Source of the DNA: JAEINY01 sp942490535
Lineage (GTDB): Bacteria; Bacteroidota; Bacteroidia; Bacteroidales; Marinilabiliaceae
Length of the DNA stretch: 64,000 bases
Reading direction: 5' to 3'
Assembly (NCBI GenBank): GCA_942490535.1
Contig: CALNXQ010000004.1
Span: 124,001-188,000, forward strand
Both the position numbers and the translations under genes were made by a program. A model generated the notes under the pieces. It had not been told where the DNA came from. It worked only from the letters and a program-made list of their open reading frames with translations, and did not search any database. Below are positions 12,215-20,639 of this stretch, piece after piece (position 1 is the first letter of the stretch; every line of letters begins with the position of its first letter).

Positions 12215-12637
12215 ATGAAAAAGTTTGAATTTACCATTTCAGGTAATAAATATCAGGTTCATATCCAAAATTTTGAGGACAACCTGGCCCAAATAGAGGT
12301 GAATGGGACCCCATATGAGGTTGAAATTCATCAGGAAATGAAAAAAGCTAAAACACCTAAACTGGTGCGTAAGGAAATTCAACGCAAGCCAGGTGAAGGA
12401 TTTATTACTAAAAAAGCAGGTGGTGCCATTACGGTGAAAGCTCCGCTTCCGGGTAATATTTTCAAAATTTTAGTGAAAGAAGGTGATACAATTGTGAAAG
12501 GTGACACTTTATTGGTTATGGAAGCCATGAAAATGGAAAACAATGTACTGGCTGAAAAAGAAGGTGTTGTAAAATCCATTAAGGTAGCTGTGGGTGATGC
12601 TGTATTGCAAAATGATGTAATAATCGAAATGGAATAA
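12215..12637 (+). CDS. mmdC: Biotin carboxyl carrier subunit of the decarboxylase
   Basis: A 140-aa biotin acceptor protein. The C-terminal lipoyl/biotinyl domain (about 70-140) contains VMEAMKMEN with the biotinylated Lys at 106. The N-terminal 40 residues (KKFEFTISGNKYQVHI) form the extra beta domain common in Bacteroidota carriers. A basic linker (about 42-68, KKAKTPKLVRKEIQRKPG) joins the two; MmdC/OadA linkers are usually Ala-Pro rich, so this one is less typical. It carries CO2 from the carboxyltransferase to the membrane beta subunit. Confidence 0.93.
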   Translation: MKKFEFTISGNKYQVHIQNFEDNLAQIEVNGTPYEVEIHQEMKKAKTPKLVRKEIQRKPGEGFITKKAGGAITVKAPLPGNIFKILVKEGDTIVKGDTLLVMEAMKMENNVLAEKEGVVKSIKVAVGDAVLQNDVIIEME

Positions 12638-12721
12638 ATGCTGGTGCACAGAATGTAATAATTCTGTATACCTAACGTCTTTCGAGTTTCGAAGCCGTTA
12701 GTTCCATTAAAAACAAAAGTT

Positions 12722-14026
12722 ATGCAGACGAAACGATTTGTCACAGTCTTTGGTGTTTTGGCCTTATTATTCAGCTTGCAGTTTATTGGAGGTGGATTTG
12801 AGGCCCTCGCGGCTGGTGACGTTGCAGGAGGTGGTTTCCTGGACAATGCTACTACGGGCTTGGGTACATTCTGGAATTTTACAGGATTTGCCAATGCTCA
12901 CTATACCAATTTTATTATGATTGGTGTGGGATTGTTCTTCATCTTCCTTGCCATTAAATATGATTATGAACCTTTATTATTGGTTCCCATTGGAACGGGT
13001 ATTCTAATTGGTAATGTACCCTTTTTAGAAGGTTATAAAATTGGTTTGTACGAAGAAGGTTCGGTATTAAGTTACTTGTACTTTGGTGTTCAACAAGGGG
13101 TGTATCCGCCATTGATTTTCCTTGGAATTGGTGCGATGACTGATTTCTCGTCATTGATTTCCAATCCTAAGTTAATGATTTTAGGTGCTGCTGCCCAGGT
13201 TGGTATTTTTGCCACCTTTTGGGGTGCTTCAGTCATGGGCTTTACGCCTGCTGAATCAGGTGCCATTGGTATTATTGGTGGTGCCGATGGTCCAACAGCG
13301 ATCTTCTTGTCTTCCAAATTAGCGCCACATTTGATGGGAGCGATTGCCATTGCGGCTTATTCATACATGGCCCTGGTGCCGGTGATTCAGCCGCCTATTA
13401 TGCGTCTAATGGTTCCTAAGCATGAACGACTGATCAAGATGAAACCGCCGCGTGCTGTTTCTAAGACCGAGAAAATCATGTTCCCAATTATTGGTTTGTT
13501 ACTGACGACGTTTATCTCGCCATCTGCATTGCCTTTGTTGGGTATGTTATTCTTCGGTAACTTATTAAAAGAATCTGGTGTGACTGAGCGTTTGGCTGAT
13601 ACAGCGCGTAATGCGATGATCAACATTATTACCATTCTTTTAGGGGTGACTGTTGGTGCTTCTACTCAGGCCATGCGTTGGGTAACGGATGCGGATACTG
13701 GTGAGTTGATCAATAAAGGGTTCTTATCAGTGGACTCCATTAAAATCTTTGCCTTGGGTGCCGTTTCGTTTATGGTGGCTACAGCTGGTGGATTATTATT
13801 TGCTCGTTTGATGAATATGTTCCTGAAGGGTGATAATAAGATTAATCCATTGATTGGTGCTGCAGGTGTATCTGCTGTGCCGGATTCAGCCCGTGTAGTT
13901 CAGCATGAAGGTTTGAAAAGTGATCCGAATAACCATTTGTTGATGCATGCCATGGCACCGAATGTGTCGGGTGTAATTGGTTCAGCAGTGGCTGCCGGTA
14001 TCTTATTGGCTTTCTTGATGTCTTAA
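12722..14026 (+). CDS. mmdB: Sodium-ion-translocating decarboxylase beta subunit
   Basis: A 434-aa multi-spanning membrane protein of the OadB/MmdB/GcdB family. It decarboxylates carboxybiotin and exports Na+. Family segments seen are GIGAMTDFSSLISNP, the GIIGGADGPTAIF loop, LLGMLFFGNLLKESGV, and the C-terminal AAGVSAVPDSARVVQ and MAPNVSGVIGSAVAAG. The core starts near residue 60. The first 45 residues contain a signal-like hydrophobic segment (FVTVFGVLALLFSLQFIGG), an N-terminal extension relative to the E. coli-type core. An 84-bp gap separates it from the carrier gene, and a strong terminator follows. Confidence 0.94.
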   Translation: MQTKRFVTVFGVLALLFSLQFIGGGFEALAAGDVAGGGFLDNATTGLGTFWNFTGFANAHYTNFIMIGVGLFFIFLAIKYDYEPLLLVPIGTGILIGNVPFLEGYKIGLYEEGSVLSYLYFGVQQGVYPPLIFLGIGAMTDFSSLISNPKLMILGAAAQVGIFATFWGASVMGFTPAESGAIGIIGGADGPTAIFLSSKLAPHLMGAIAIAAYSYMALVPVIQPPIMRLMVPKHERLIKMKPPRAVSKTEKIMFPIIGLLLTTFISPSALPLLGMLFFGNLLKESGVTERLADTARNAMINIITILLGVTVGASTQAMRWVTDADTGELINKGFLSVDSIKIFALGAVSFMVATAGGLLFARLMNMFLKGDNKINPLIGAAGVSAVPDSARVVQHEGLKSDPNNHLLMHAMAPNVSGVIGSAVAAGILLAFLMS

Positions 14027-14048
14027 TTAAGAATATCACATTATAATT

Positions 14049-14078
14049 AAAGCAGCTCCATATGGAGCTGCTTTTTTT
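14049..14078. terminator. Terminator after mmdB
   Basis: The 24-base palindrome AAGCAGCTCCAT/ATGGAGCTGCTT (14050-14073) is followed by a T run on the plus strand. It could also act on the opposing ferredoxin gene. Confidence 0.88.
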
Positions 14079-14118
14079 GTGTGCAATTTCTGCTTAGGGA
14101 TATTTCTGTTGAGATATT

Positions 14119-14316
14119 CTAGAATAATTTACTTTGCAGATCAACGCTTTCATCCGATTTCAGTAGCTTATTAATAGCCGGAATGCATCGGCCACATCCT
14201 CTAGCTGCTCCTGTTTCAAGCTGAACTTCTTTTAGGTTGTTAAGATTGTTCTTTTTGACAATTGCTTTGATCTCCTTTTCTCTCACCCCGCTGCAAAAAC
14301 AAATAATGCGACTCAT
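14119..14316 (-). CDS. BFD-like [2Fe-2S] ferredoxin
   Basis: A 65-aa protein with Cys at residues 6, 8, 41 and 44 (CFC and CGRC), the ligand pattern of the bacterioferritin-associated ferredoxin (BFD) [2Fe-2S] domain. The helical segment between them (EKEIKAIVKKNNLNNLKE) fits the helix-turn-helix fold of the domain. BFD releases iron from bacterioferritin by electron transfer, but the same domain occurs in other redox proteins and no bacterioferritin gene is nearby, so the partner is unknown. It is transcribed toward the mmd operon and shares the palindromic terminator region. Confidence 0.88.
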   Translation of the reverse strand: MSRIICFCSGVREKEIKAIVKKNNLNNLKEVQLETGAARGCGRCIPAINKLLKSDESVDLQSKLF

Positions 14317-14557
14317 ATTGGTAGTATTAGTTTTCGAGCTAAAATTAGTAAAGGGTTTGGAGATATTAGATAGTTCAAGTAATAAATGTATTGATCTTTC
14401 CGTATCCCGTTCTTGCCAAAGTGAGTGATTGTTTTGTGTTTATTGGCTTTTGATATACTTACTTGTAACGCTAAGATACATGGATCAGCCTAACCGTATG
14501 AAAGTAGAGGGGTGGGTTGTAAAATTAAGAAAAATTAACAAAAATTTATAAAAATTC

Positions 14558-14587
14558 TTGTTTGGCTCAATTAATCTTTTAACTTTG
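14558..14587 (+). promoter_or_regulatory. Possible upstream promoter of susCD
   Basis: TAACTTTG at 14580-14587 is a perfect -7 match; a TTG lies 19 bp upstream (14558-14560) and a TTTG at 14561-14564 is only 15 bp away. It is a weaker candidate than the promoter at 14669-14699. Confidence 0.45.
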
Positions 14588-14668
14588 TATACAGAGATGT
14601 AAATGTATAAATAAAGACTGTAAGTTAGAGTTTATATAAATCATAAAAAGAAAATAAAATCCTCAATA

Positions 14669-14699
14669 TTTGTAATGAATTGTAAATTGATTACTTTTG
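14669..14699 (+). promoter_or_regulatory. Main susCD promoter
   Basis: TTTG (14669-14672), exactly 19 bp, TACTTTTG (14692-14699): full agreement with the Bacteroidota housekeeping consensus. It predicts a 5' leader of about 325 nt before the SusC start at 15031. Confidence 0.75.
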
Positions 14700-15030
14700 C
14701 CGCTGAAAAATCGCCATTTTCAATAAAAGTAATTTTAAGGAAATTATACAACTAAAGAAAATCCTTTATCGCCATTATTAATTTAAACCTTTAATCTATG
14801 AACACTAGAAACCGTCATTCTTCCAATTTTAGTTTCGGGTAAACGACGATTTTTGGTTCGTATGAATTAATCATACGTTTCGTTGTTTAATCTGCTTTTG
14901 TTTATTCAAAAGCAAAAGATGATCCATGGATGGTAAAATCGAATAGACGATTTATTTTCCAGACTTGAATGCTTATGCCTTTAAGCATAATAAATTAATA
15001 TCACTATTATTAACTTAAACCTTTTGTTTT
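14700..15030 (+). promoter_or_regulatory. Long structured 5' leader of susC
   Basis: About 330 nt between promoter and SusC ATG. It contains a 14-codon upstream ORF (14798-14842) and three small hairpins: CGTATGA/TCATACG (about 14859-14877), TGCTTTTG/CAAAAGCA (about 14892-14915) and TGCTTA/TAAGCA (about 14970-14986). The segment just before the upstream ATG (14774-14797) is nearly repeated before the SusC ATG (15006-15030), both containing ATTATTAA and TTAAACCTTT. Post-transcriptional control is inferred. Confidence 0.55.
14798..14842 (+). CDS. Upstream ORF in the susC leader (14 aa)
   Basis: ATG at 14798 to TAA at 14840-14842, encoding MNTRNRHSSNFSFG. It is preceded by the same kind of A/T-rich initiation sequence as SusC itself (ATTATTAATTTAAACCTTT against ATTATTAACTTAAACCTTT), which suggests that ribosomes recognise it. 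No run of a single amino acid is present, so it does not look like a classical biosynthetic attenuator. It may be a translated leader peptide, or a by-product of a duplicated start region. Confidence 0.4.
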   Translation: MNTRNRHSSNFSFG

Positions 15031-18000
15031 ATGCGCAGATTAGCTTTAATCTTGTCCATTTTTGTCTTGCTGGGCGCAAATGCTTTGTATGCTCAAACAA
15101 AGACCATTACTGGTACAATCACCGGTAGTGAGGACGGAGAACCCATACCGGGAGTTTCTGTTGTTGTACGTGGAACTACTATTGGTACAATCTCACGTGT
15201 GGATGGTACTTATTCGTTAAGTGTTCCAGAAGATGCCACTAATTTATTGTTCTCTTTTGTAGGGATGACCACTCAGGATGTGGCAATTAAAGACCGTACT
15301 GTAATTAATACTGCTATGCAATCAGAGATGATTGGTGTTGCAGAAGTTGTTGTTACTGGAGTTGGTGCTGCCACTGATAAACGGAAAATTGGGATCAGTG
15401 TAGAATCTGTTAATTCCGATGATTTAACAGATAGTGGAAATGCCTCAGTGGATCAAGCAATTGCAGGTAAAATTCCAGGAGCCAGAGTGCAGTCGGTAAC
15501 AGGTCAACCTGGTCAGCAACAGAGTATTACGCTGAGGGGAATCAACTCTTTATCCAGTTCAATGCCAATGGTTTTGGTGGATGGTATTCAAATTAATATG
15601 GATAATAACCAAAATGGATCAACAGGTAACTTATCTAGTCGATTTGCCGATTTGGATTTGGCCGATGTAGATCGTGTAGAGGTAGTTCAAGGTGCTGCTG
15701 CTGCCACTATTTATGGTGCACAGGGTGCCAATGGGGTTATTCAAATTTTCACTAAAAAAGGTCAAAAAGGACAAAAACCACAGGTTATCTTTTCTACTAA
15801 AACGAGTTTTGATTCACCATTATTCGGAGATTATAAAAAAGCTGATAAGCACTATTATAATACCGATTCACAAGGCTATATTTTAGATGGTAATAGTAAT
15901 CGGTTGGCGCAAAAAGCCAATGGAGTATGGGAAGCCCCTCTTGGAAGTATTGACGCCACTACTTTAGTTGATAAACCTTATAAAGAACAGACATACGATC
16001 ACCTGGATCAAACGATGAAAACAAATGCAGTTACATATTATAATAACTTGCAAGTTTCAGGCGGTGGTAATAATGTTACCTATTTAGTTTCCGGTTCGCT
16101 TCTTTCACAAGAGAGTACCATTAATGGTAAGTATGACAAGTATAATTTGAAATCCAATATTGGAATAGACTTATTAGATAACTTGAAATTTACCTTGGGA
16201 TCAAGTTTGATTTATAGTGACAACTCCACAGGTACTATTTCAGGAATAGACAACCGCTACAGTCCATTAGGTTTTGCTGTTGGAGCTTTACCATACATTG
16301 ATCTTAATTATAAAGACTCAGATGGAAATTTTGTAGCCAGCCCGGCTGATGATAATTCTATAAATCCATTATATTCAAGGGATGTTAGAACATATTCATC
16401 GAAAACTTTGCGAACCATTCAAAACATGTCTTTGCGCTATGAAATGAATAAATTGCTTTCATTTGATGCTAAGTTTGGTTACGATACGTATCGCAATGAT
16501 TTTGATCAAATTACAAAAAATCAAGAGGATTATCAGAGTAATGGTCTTCTTCCTAATAATGGGGAATGGATAAACAATGCATATAGTGGAACAACTAAGA
16601 ACTTTATAGCGTCTGCTTATTTGGATGTTGATTTTGCAGAGGATCTTGGATGGTCAATACCTATTAAATCTTTAACAATGGCTAAATTTGATTGGAGACA
16701 AGAAGATTATGCCAGACGCAGTATGACAACTACAAAACTGCCAAAAAGGGATGATTTTTTGATTAGTCATGGTTCTGACCCAGTTCTTAGTGGTTACGAG
16801 TCCATTTTTAGAACTTACGGGTATTTAGTCAATCAGAAATTTGAGTATGGTGATTTAATGGGAGTATCTGGTGGAGTTCGTATTGACTGGTCTTCAGCCT
16901 TTGGTGGCGGATCCGAGCCATTCGTTTTTCCACGTGGGGATTTCTATTTCAGGTTATCTGAATTAGGATTTATGGATAATTTGAAAGGTACTATTGCGGA
17001 GTGGAAAATTCGTACTGCTTATGGTGAAGCTGGTATTCAGCCAGGTCCATTTGATCGGATTATTACACTTGAGACAGGAACAATGGGCGATGGTGTTTAT
17101 TTAGCAACCAAACAGGCCATGACCAATCCAGACTTGCAAGTTCAAGTGTCAAGAGAGTTTGAATTAGGTACAGATATTTCCTTTACGCCAGGTGAAACAT
17201 GGTTGAATTTTGCCAAACTAAATTTTACCTATTGGGATAGAACTAGTGACGATGTAATTTGGGATATTCAGGTGTCTCCTTCTACCGGATCGGCAACAAT
17301 CTTAGATAATGCCTTTACCATAAAATCAAATGGTTACCAAATAGGACTGGATATGCGTGTTTATAGTAGTTCCAATTTTAACTGGAATTCCACTATTAAT
17401 TATGGTCATTCCGAATCGATTATTGATGCTATATCAAATAAAAAAGACATTGCTTTAGGTAATAATTTTGTATTGAAAGAAGGTTACGCAATTGGAGCTT
17501 TCTTTGGTTTAAATCCATTAACTTCTCTTGATCAAAAAGATTCAGATGGTAATTTCTACATTGCTGAAGCTGATCGCAGTAATTACGCTATCTCCAGTGA
17601 TGGTTATGTAACAAGTCTAGATTCGAAAGAAGTGCAGTTTACTTCTGAGAAAGTAGTTATTGGCGATCCAACTCCTGACTTTAATTTATCATGGATTAAT
17701 TCTTTTGATTTTGGTCGTTATGCCAGTTTAAGTTTTCAATTGGATTGGGTGCAAGGTTTTGAGATTTATAACCAAACTAAGCAATGGTTGTATCGTGACC
17801 TGGTTCATGGTGATGTAACTCAACCTGTAACCATTGGTAACGAAAGTAAGCCTTGGGCGAAGTATTACACCAGCCAATATAATACCAATGAACCTAATGC
17901 ATGTTTCGTTGAGGATGGTTCTTACTTGCGTCTGAAAGATTTGTCAGTAACTTTTAAATTGAACGAAGTGTTGAATCTTGATTTAGTTAAGTCAATTGAT

Positions 18001-18162
18001 ATTACTTTATCAGGACGTAATTTGTTTACCATTACAGACTACTCTGGATTCGATCCTGAAGCTGCTTCTGTTTCTGCAAGTGACACTTATACGCGAGGAT
18101 TGGATCAATATGCATTTCCAAACTCAAGAACCTTTAGTGTTGGTCTGAGAGCTAAGTTTTAA
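15031..18162 (+). CDS. SusC/RagA-family TonB-linked outer-membrane transporter
   Basis: A 1043-aa outer-membrane protein. In order: a signal peptide (residues 1-21, ending NALYAQ), a carboxypeptidase-regulatory-like domain (about 24-97, TGTITGSEDGEPIPGVSVVV to FVGMTTQDV), a plug domain (about 105-240, with TGQPGQQQSITLRGINSL and MVLVDGIQ), and a beta barrel to the C-terminal aromatic RTFSVGLRAKF. With SusD it imports an oligomeric substrate across the outer membrane using TonB energy. The substrate cannot be read from sequence; no glycan-degrading gene is adjacent. A consensus promoter and long leader lie upstream, and susD follows after 21 bp. Confidence 0.95.
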   Translation: MRRLALILSIFVLLGANALYAQTKTITGTITGSEDGEPIPGVSVVVRGTTIGTISRVDGTYSLSVPEDATNLLFSFVGMTTQDVAIKDRTVINTAMQSEMIGVAEVVVTGVGAATDKRKIGISVESVNSDDLTDSGNASVDQAIAGKIPGARVQSVTGQPGQQQSITLRGINSLSSSMPMVLVDGIQINMDNNQNGSTGNLSSRFADLDLADVDRVEVVQGAAAATIYGAQGANGVIQIFTKKGQKGQKPQVIFSTKTSFDSPLFGDYKKADKHYYNTDSQGYILDGNSNRLAQKANGVWEAPLGSIDATTLVDKPYKEQTYDHLDQTMKTNAVTYYNNLQVSGGGNNVTYLVSGSLLSQESTINGKYDKYNLKSNIGIDLLDNLKFTLGSSLIYSDNSTGTISGIDNRYSPLGFAVGALPYIDLNYKDSDGNFVASPADDNSINPLYSRDVRTYSSKTLRTIQNMSLRYEMNKLLSFDAKFGYDTYRNDFDQITKNQEDYQSNGLLPNNGEWINNAYSGTTKNFIASAYLDVDFAEDLGWSIPIKSLTMAKFDWRQEDYARRSMTTTKLPKRDDFLISHGSDPVLSGYESIFRTYGYLVNQKFEYGDLMGVSGGVRIDWSSAFGGGSEPFVFPRGDFYFRLSELGFMDNLKGTIAEWKIRTAYGEAGIQPGPFDRIITLETGTMGDGVYLATKQAMTNPDLQVQVSREFELGTDISFTPGETWLNFAKLNFTYWDRTSDDVIWDIQVSPSTGSATILDNAFTIKSNGYQIGLDMRVYSSSNFNWNSTINYGHSESIIDAISNKKDIALGNNFVLKEGYAIGAFFGLNPLTSLDQKDSDGNFYIAEADRSNYAISSDGYVTSLDSKEVQFTSEKVVIGDPTPDFNLSWINSFDFGRYASLSFQLDWVQGFEIYNQTKQWLYRDLVHGDVTQPVTIGNESKPWAKYYTSQYNTNEPNACFVEDGSYLRLKDLSVTFKLNEVLNLDLVKSIDITLSGRNLFTITDYSGFDPEAASVSASDTYTRGLDQYAFPNSRTFSVGLRAKF

Positions 18163-18183
18163 TCTGACGTAAAATTTTGAATT

Positions 18184-19752
18184 ATGAGTAAGATTTTATT
18201 AAAAATATTAGTAGTTAGCCTGTTGGTCTTCACTTGGGGATGTGAAGATGCTTTTGAACTACAGGTGAATAGTAAGAATGAGCCAACTCCGGCAGCACTT
18301 GAAAGTCAAGAAGGGATATTTCAGGCAAGCACTGGAATTTATGCTGTAGGTTTTTACTGGCAATATTGGTTTACAACCCAAGGTTTCCATGAAATTATGG
18401 GTGATGCTATCTTTATTCCTTGGGGTAATTACGCGTGGAGATGGGCCAATCAACCAACGTATATTGTTTTGGATGATGGAACAAAAGTGTTTCCTCCTCA
18501 AGGTGGATCTCAGACTGATGAGATGCGTCTAAGAAATTCACGATCATATGGAGATGATAATCCTTTTAAATGGGAATGGTCGTTAATGTATTTCACCAAT
18601 AATCATGCTAATTTATTATTGGATAAAGCGGATAGTGACATCTCTTTCAGTGGAAATGCTGAAATCAAGAAAAAAGTGATTAAAGCATGGGCTTATTATT
18701 GGAAAGGTCTAGCATATTCAAGAATTGGTTCTCTTTATTCAGTAGGTTTAATTGCTGATGAGTATGGAGTTACCAATAACAGCTATTTAGATAATGACCA
18801 AATTATTGCCGAAGCTAATAAAAACTTTGATGCAGCTATTCAAATCTTAAATAGCATCTCGGACGGTGATGCTGACTATACTTCAGCATTAACGAATATT
18901 ATTCCAACTTATCTTCAGGCAAAAGGTTTACCTACTCCAAAGGCATGGGTTAGAAGTATGAATACCTATAAGGCACGAAACCTGCTGGTTAATAAAAAGG
19001 AAGCTGATATGTCCGTTGCTGATTGGAATTCTATTATCGCTCTTGCCAATGATGGAATTAAGAGTGATGATGCTGTTTTTGTAATGACTTCAGATGCCAC
19101 CTTTATGGAAGATTGGGTACCAGCATACGTTCATTATGGTTGGATGTTTGCCAGTGAGCGATTGGTTCAGGATTTCAAAGCTGGTGATGCCAGAATGGAT
19201 CGTGGGTTTGAGCAGAAAAGTGCTCCAGTTATTAATCGATCAGGTAGAGGTATTCAGTATGGTACCGAATGGGACTTTATTGATGGTGGCGAATGGACAA
19301 CTACCGAGTATAAAACAAAGTATTATGCCATTGGCTGTAGTTATGAAGAAAATGAATTGATGTTGGCTGAAGCAAAAATAAATAGTGGTAGTATTGATGG
19401 TGGTTTAGCTCATATCGATGGTGTTCGGACTCTTCAGAATTCAGGTTTAGATGCCGTCGCTAGTACCGGACTTGATCTTGCTGCTGCAAAAGAAGAATTG
19501 CGTATTGAGCGAAGAATAGGCTTGTTGTTAAGAGGGGTTGCCTTTTACGATGCAAGGAGATGGGGCGTTACTGATCCTATTGAAAATGGTGGAGGAAGAA
19601 CCGGATGCGTTGTTTGGGATGCTGATGGTAATAAAAATGTAAATGCAACATTTAATTATAATTATATGCCTTATTGGGATGTTCCTGCCGATGAAACAGA
19701 TTTTAATCCAGGAATAGAACCTATGGCGCGCATAATCCCTAAGATGTACTAA
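18184..19752 (+). CDS. SusD/RagB-family surface lipoprotein
   Basis: A 522-aa lipoprotein that caps the SusC channel and binds substrate at the cell surface. The signal peptide ends at VFTWGC, with Cys20 as the lipidation site. The helical TPR-like SusD fold is suggested by segments such as KKKVIKAWAYYWKGLAYSRI and by the C-terminal block YEENELMLAEAKIN...ELRIERRIGLLLRGVAFYDARRW, which is diagnostic of the family. Acidic residues directly after the Cys (EDAFELQ) may act as an export signal to the surface. A strong terminator follows, so the operon is SusC-SusD only. Confidence 0.93.
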   Translation: MSKILLKILVVSLLVFTWGCEDAFELQVNSKNEPTPAALESQEGIFQASTGIYAVGFYWQYWFTTQGFHEIMGDAIFIPWGNYAWRWANQPTYIVLDDGTKVFPPQGGSQTDEMRLRNSRSYGDDNPFKWEWSLMYFTNNHANLLLDKADSDISFSGNAEIKKKVIKAWAYYWKGLAYSRIGSLYSVGLIADEYGVTNNSYLDNDQIIAEANKNFDAAIQILNSISDGDADYTSALTNIIPTYLQAKGLPTPKAWVRSMNTYKARNLLVNKKEADMSVADWNSIIALANDGIKSDDAVFVMTSDATFMEDWVPAYVHYGWMFASERLVQDFKAGDARMDRGFEQKSAPVINRSGRGIQYGTEWDFIDGGEWTTTEYKTKYYAIGCSYEENELMLAEAKINSGSIDGGLAHIDGVRTLQNSGLDAVASTGLDLAAAKEELRIERRIGLLLRGVAFYDARRWGVTDPIENGGGRTGCVVWDADGNKNVNATFNYNYMPYWDVPADETDFNPGIEPMARIIPKMY

Positions 19753-19814
19753 ATGGGACTTAAATATAGACTAAGCTGTGATGGGACGTAGATTAAAGGT
19801 TTAGTTGTGTGAGT

Positions 19815-19847
19815 GAAGGGGCGCTGAGGAGCGCCCCTTCTATTTTT
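19815..19847 (+). terminator. Terminator of the susCD operon
   Basis: A perfect 11-bp GC-rich stem, GAAGGGGCGCT (19815-19825) with AGCGCCCCTTC (19830-19840), a GAGG loop, then TATTTTT. Confidence 0.92.
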
Positions 19848-19931
19848 ATAAAAGGTAAGCTATGAATAGTGCGTAAGCATGCTGGCACAGACATCTTGTA
19901 GAGAATTTTTTCTGGCTCTACTTTTGCTGAC

Positions 19932-20240
19932 ATGAAAACAGCATCCCAACAACGCAAGCAAGATATGTTCGATCTGATTGATCGTTGGCGGCTGAGTGGT
20001 CAGAGCCAGAAGGAGTTTTGCCGACAAGAGCAAGTGTCGCATCATACTTTCAAGTACTACACCGCCCAAAAGAATAAGGAAAGTAAGCAAGAACTCAATG
20101 TCTCCAAATTTATGCCTGTCACATTAGCTGCCGACAAGCGACCACCAACACTAAAAATTTCATATCCCAATGGCGTTTCCATTGATGTGGATGATACGAT
20201 AAGTTCACACCTGTTGCGCACCTTGATTCATCTATACTGA
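19932..20240 (+). CDS. tnpA: IS66 accessory protein TnpA
   Basis: A 102-aa protein with an N-terminal helix-turn-helix-like part (MFDLIDRWRLSGQSQKEFCRQEQVSHHTFKYY), the usual form of the first IS66 reading frame in Bacteroidota. Its exact role in transposition is unclear, although it is required in some IS66 elements. It starts 59 bp inside the left end, and its stop is 1 bp before the tnpB ATG, so translation is probably coupled. Confidence 0.9.
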   Translation: MKTASQQRKQDMFDLIDRWRLSGQSQKEFCRQEQVSHHTFKYYTAQKNKESKQELNVSKFMPVTLAADKRPPTLKISYPNGVSIDVDDTISSHLLRTLIHLY

Positions 20241-20241
20241 T

Positions 20242-20592
20242 ATGTTTACATTATCCTCCTCCCTAAAATTCCAACTTTATATTTCTCCAACTGACATGCG
20301 TAAGGGGTTTGATGGTTTATGTGGCTTAGTACAGAACCACCTGAACCAATCCCCTACCAGTGGAGAAGTCTTTATATTCCTGAATAAAAACCGGAATAAA
20401 GTAAAACTGTTACATTGGTGTGGCAGCGGTTTTGTGCTGTATTACAAGCGCCTGGAAAAAGGTACGTTTGACCTGCCTGCTTATGATATTGAGCACGGAA
20501 GCATCCGATTGGATTATACACAGCTGGTCATGCTCATCGATGGCATCAGCATTACGAATCTTACAAGGAAAGAGCGTTTTACATTAGAATAA
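20242..20592 (+). CDS. tnpB: IS66 Orf2-like protein TnpB
   Basis: A 116-aa protein with the family signature YISPTDMRKGFDGLCGLVQ near the start and FIFLNKNRNKVKLLHWCGSGF in the middle. It is the second accessory protein of IS66 elements. Its biochemical function is not known. Length matches the family (about 115-120 aa). Confidence 0.95.
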   Translation: MFTLSSSLKFQLYISPTDMRKGFDGLCGLVQNHLNQSPTSGEVFIFLNKNRNKVKLLHWCGSGFVLYYKRLEKGTFDLPAYDIEHGSIRLDYTQLVMLIDGISITNLTRKERFTLE

Positions 20593-20639
20593 ACCTCATG
20601 AATCAGCTGTAGTCACAGTGTTTTTTAGTATATTTAGGT

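Noticed and set aside
12379..12894. 171-codon minus-strand frame across the biotin carrier and mmdB start
   Set aside because: It spans two real genes and their spacer on the other strand, and its composition is low-complexity Ser/Thr/Pro.
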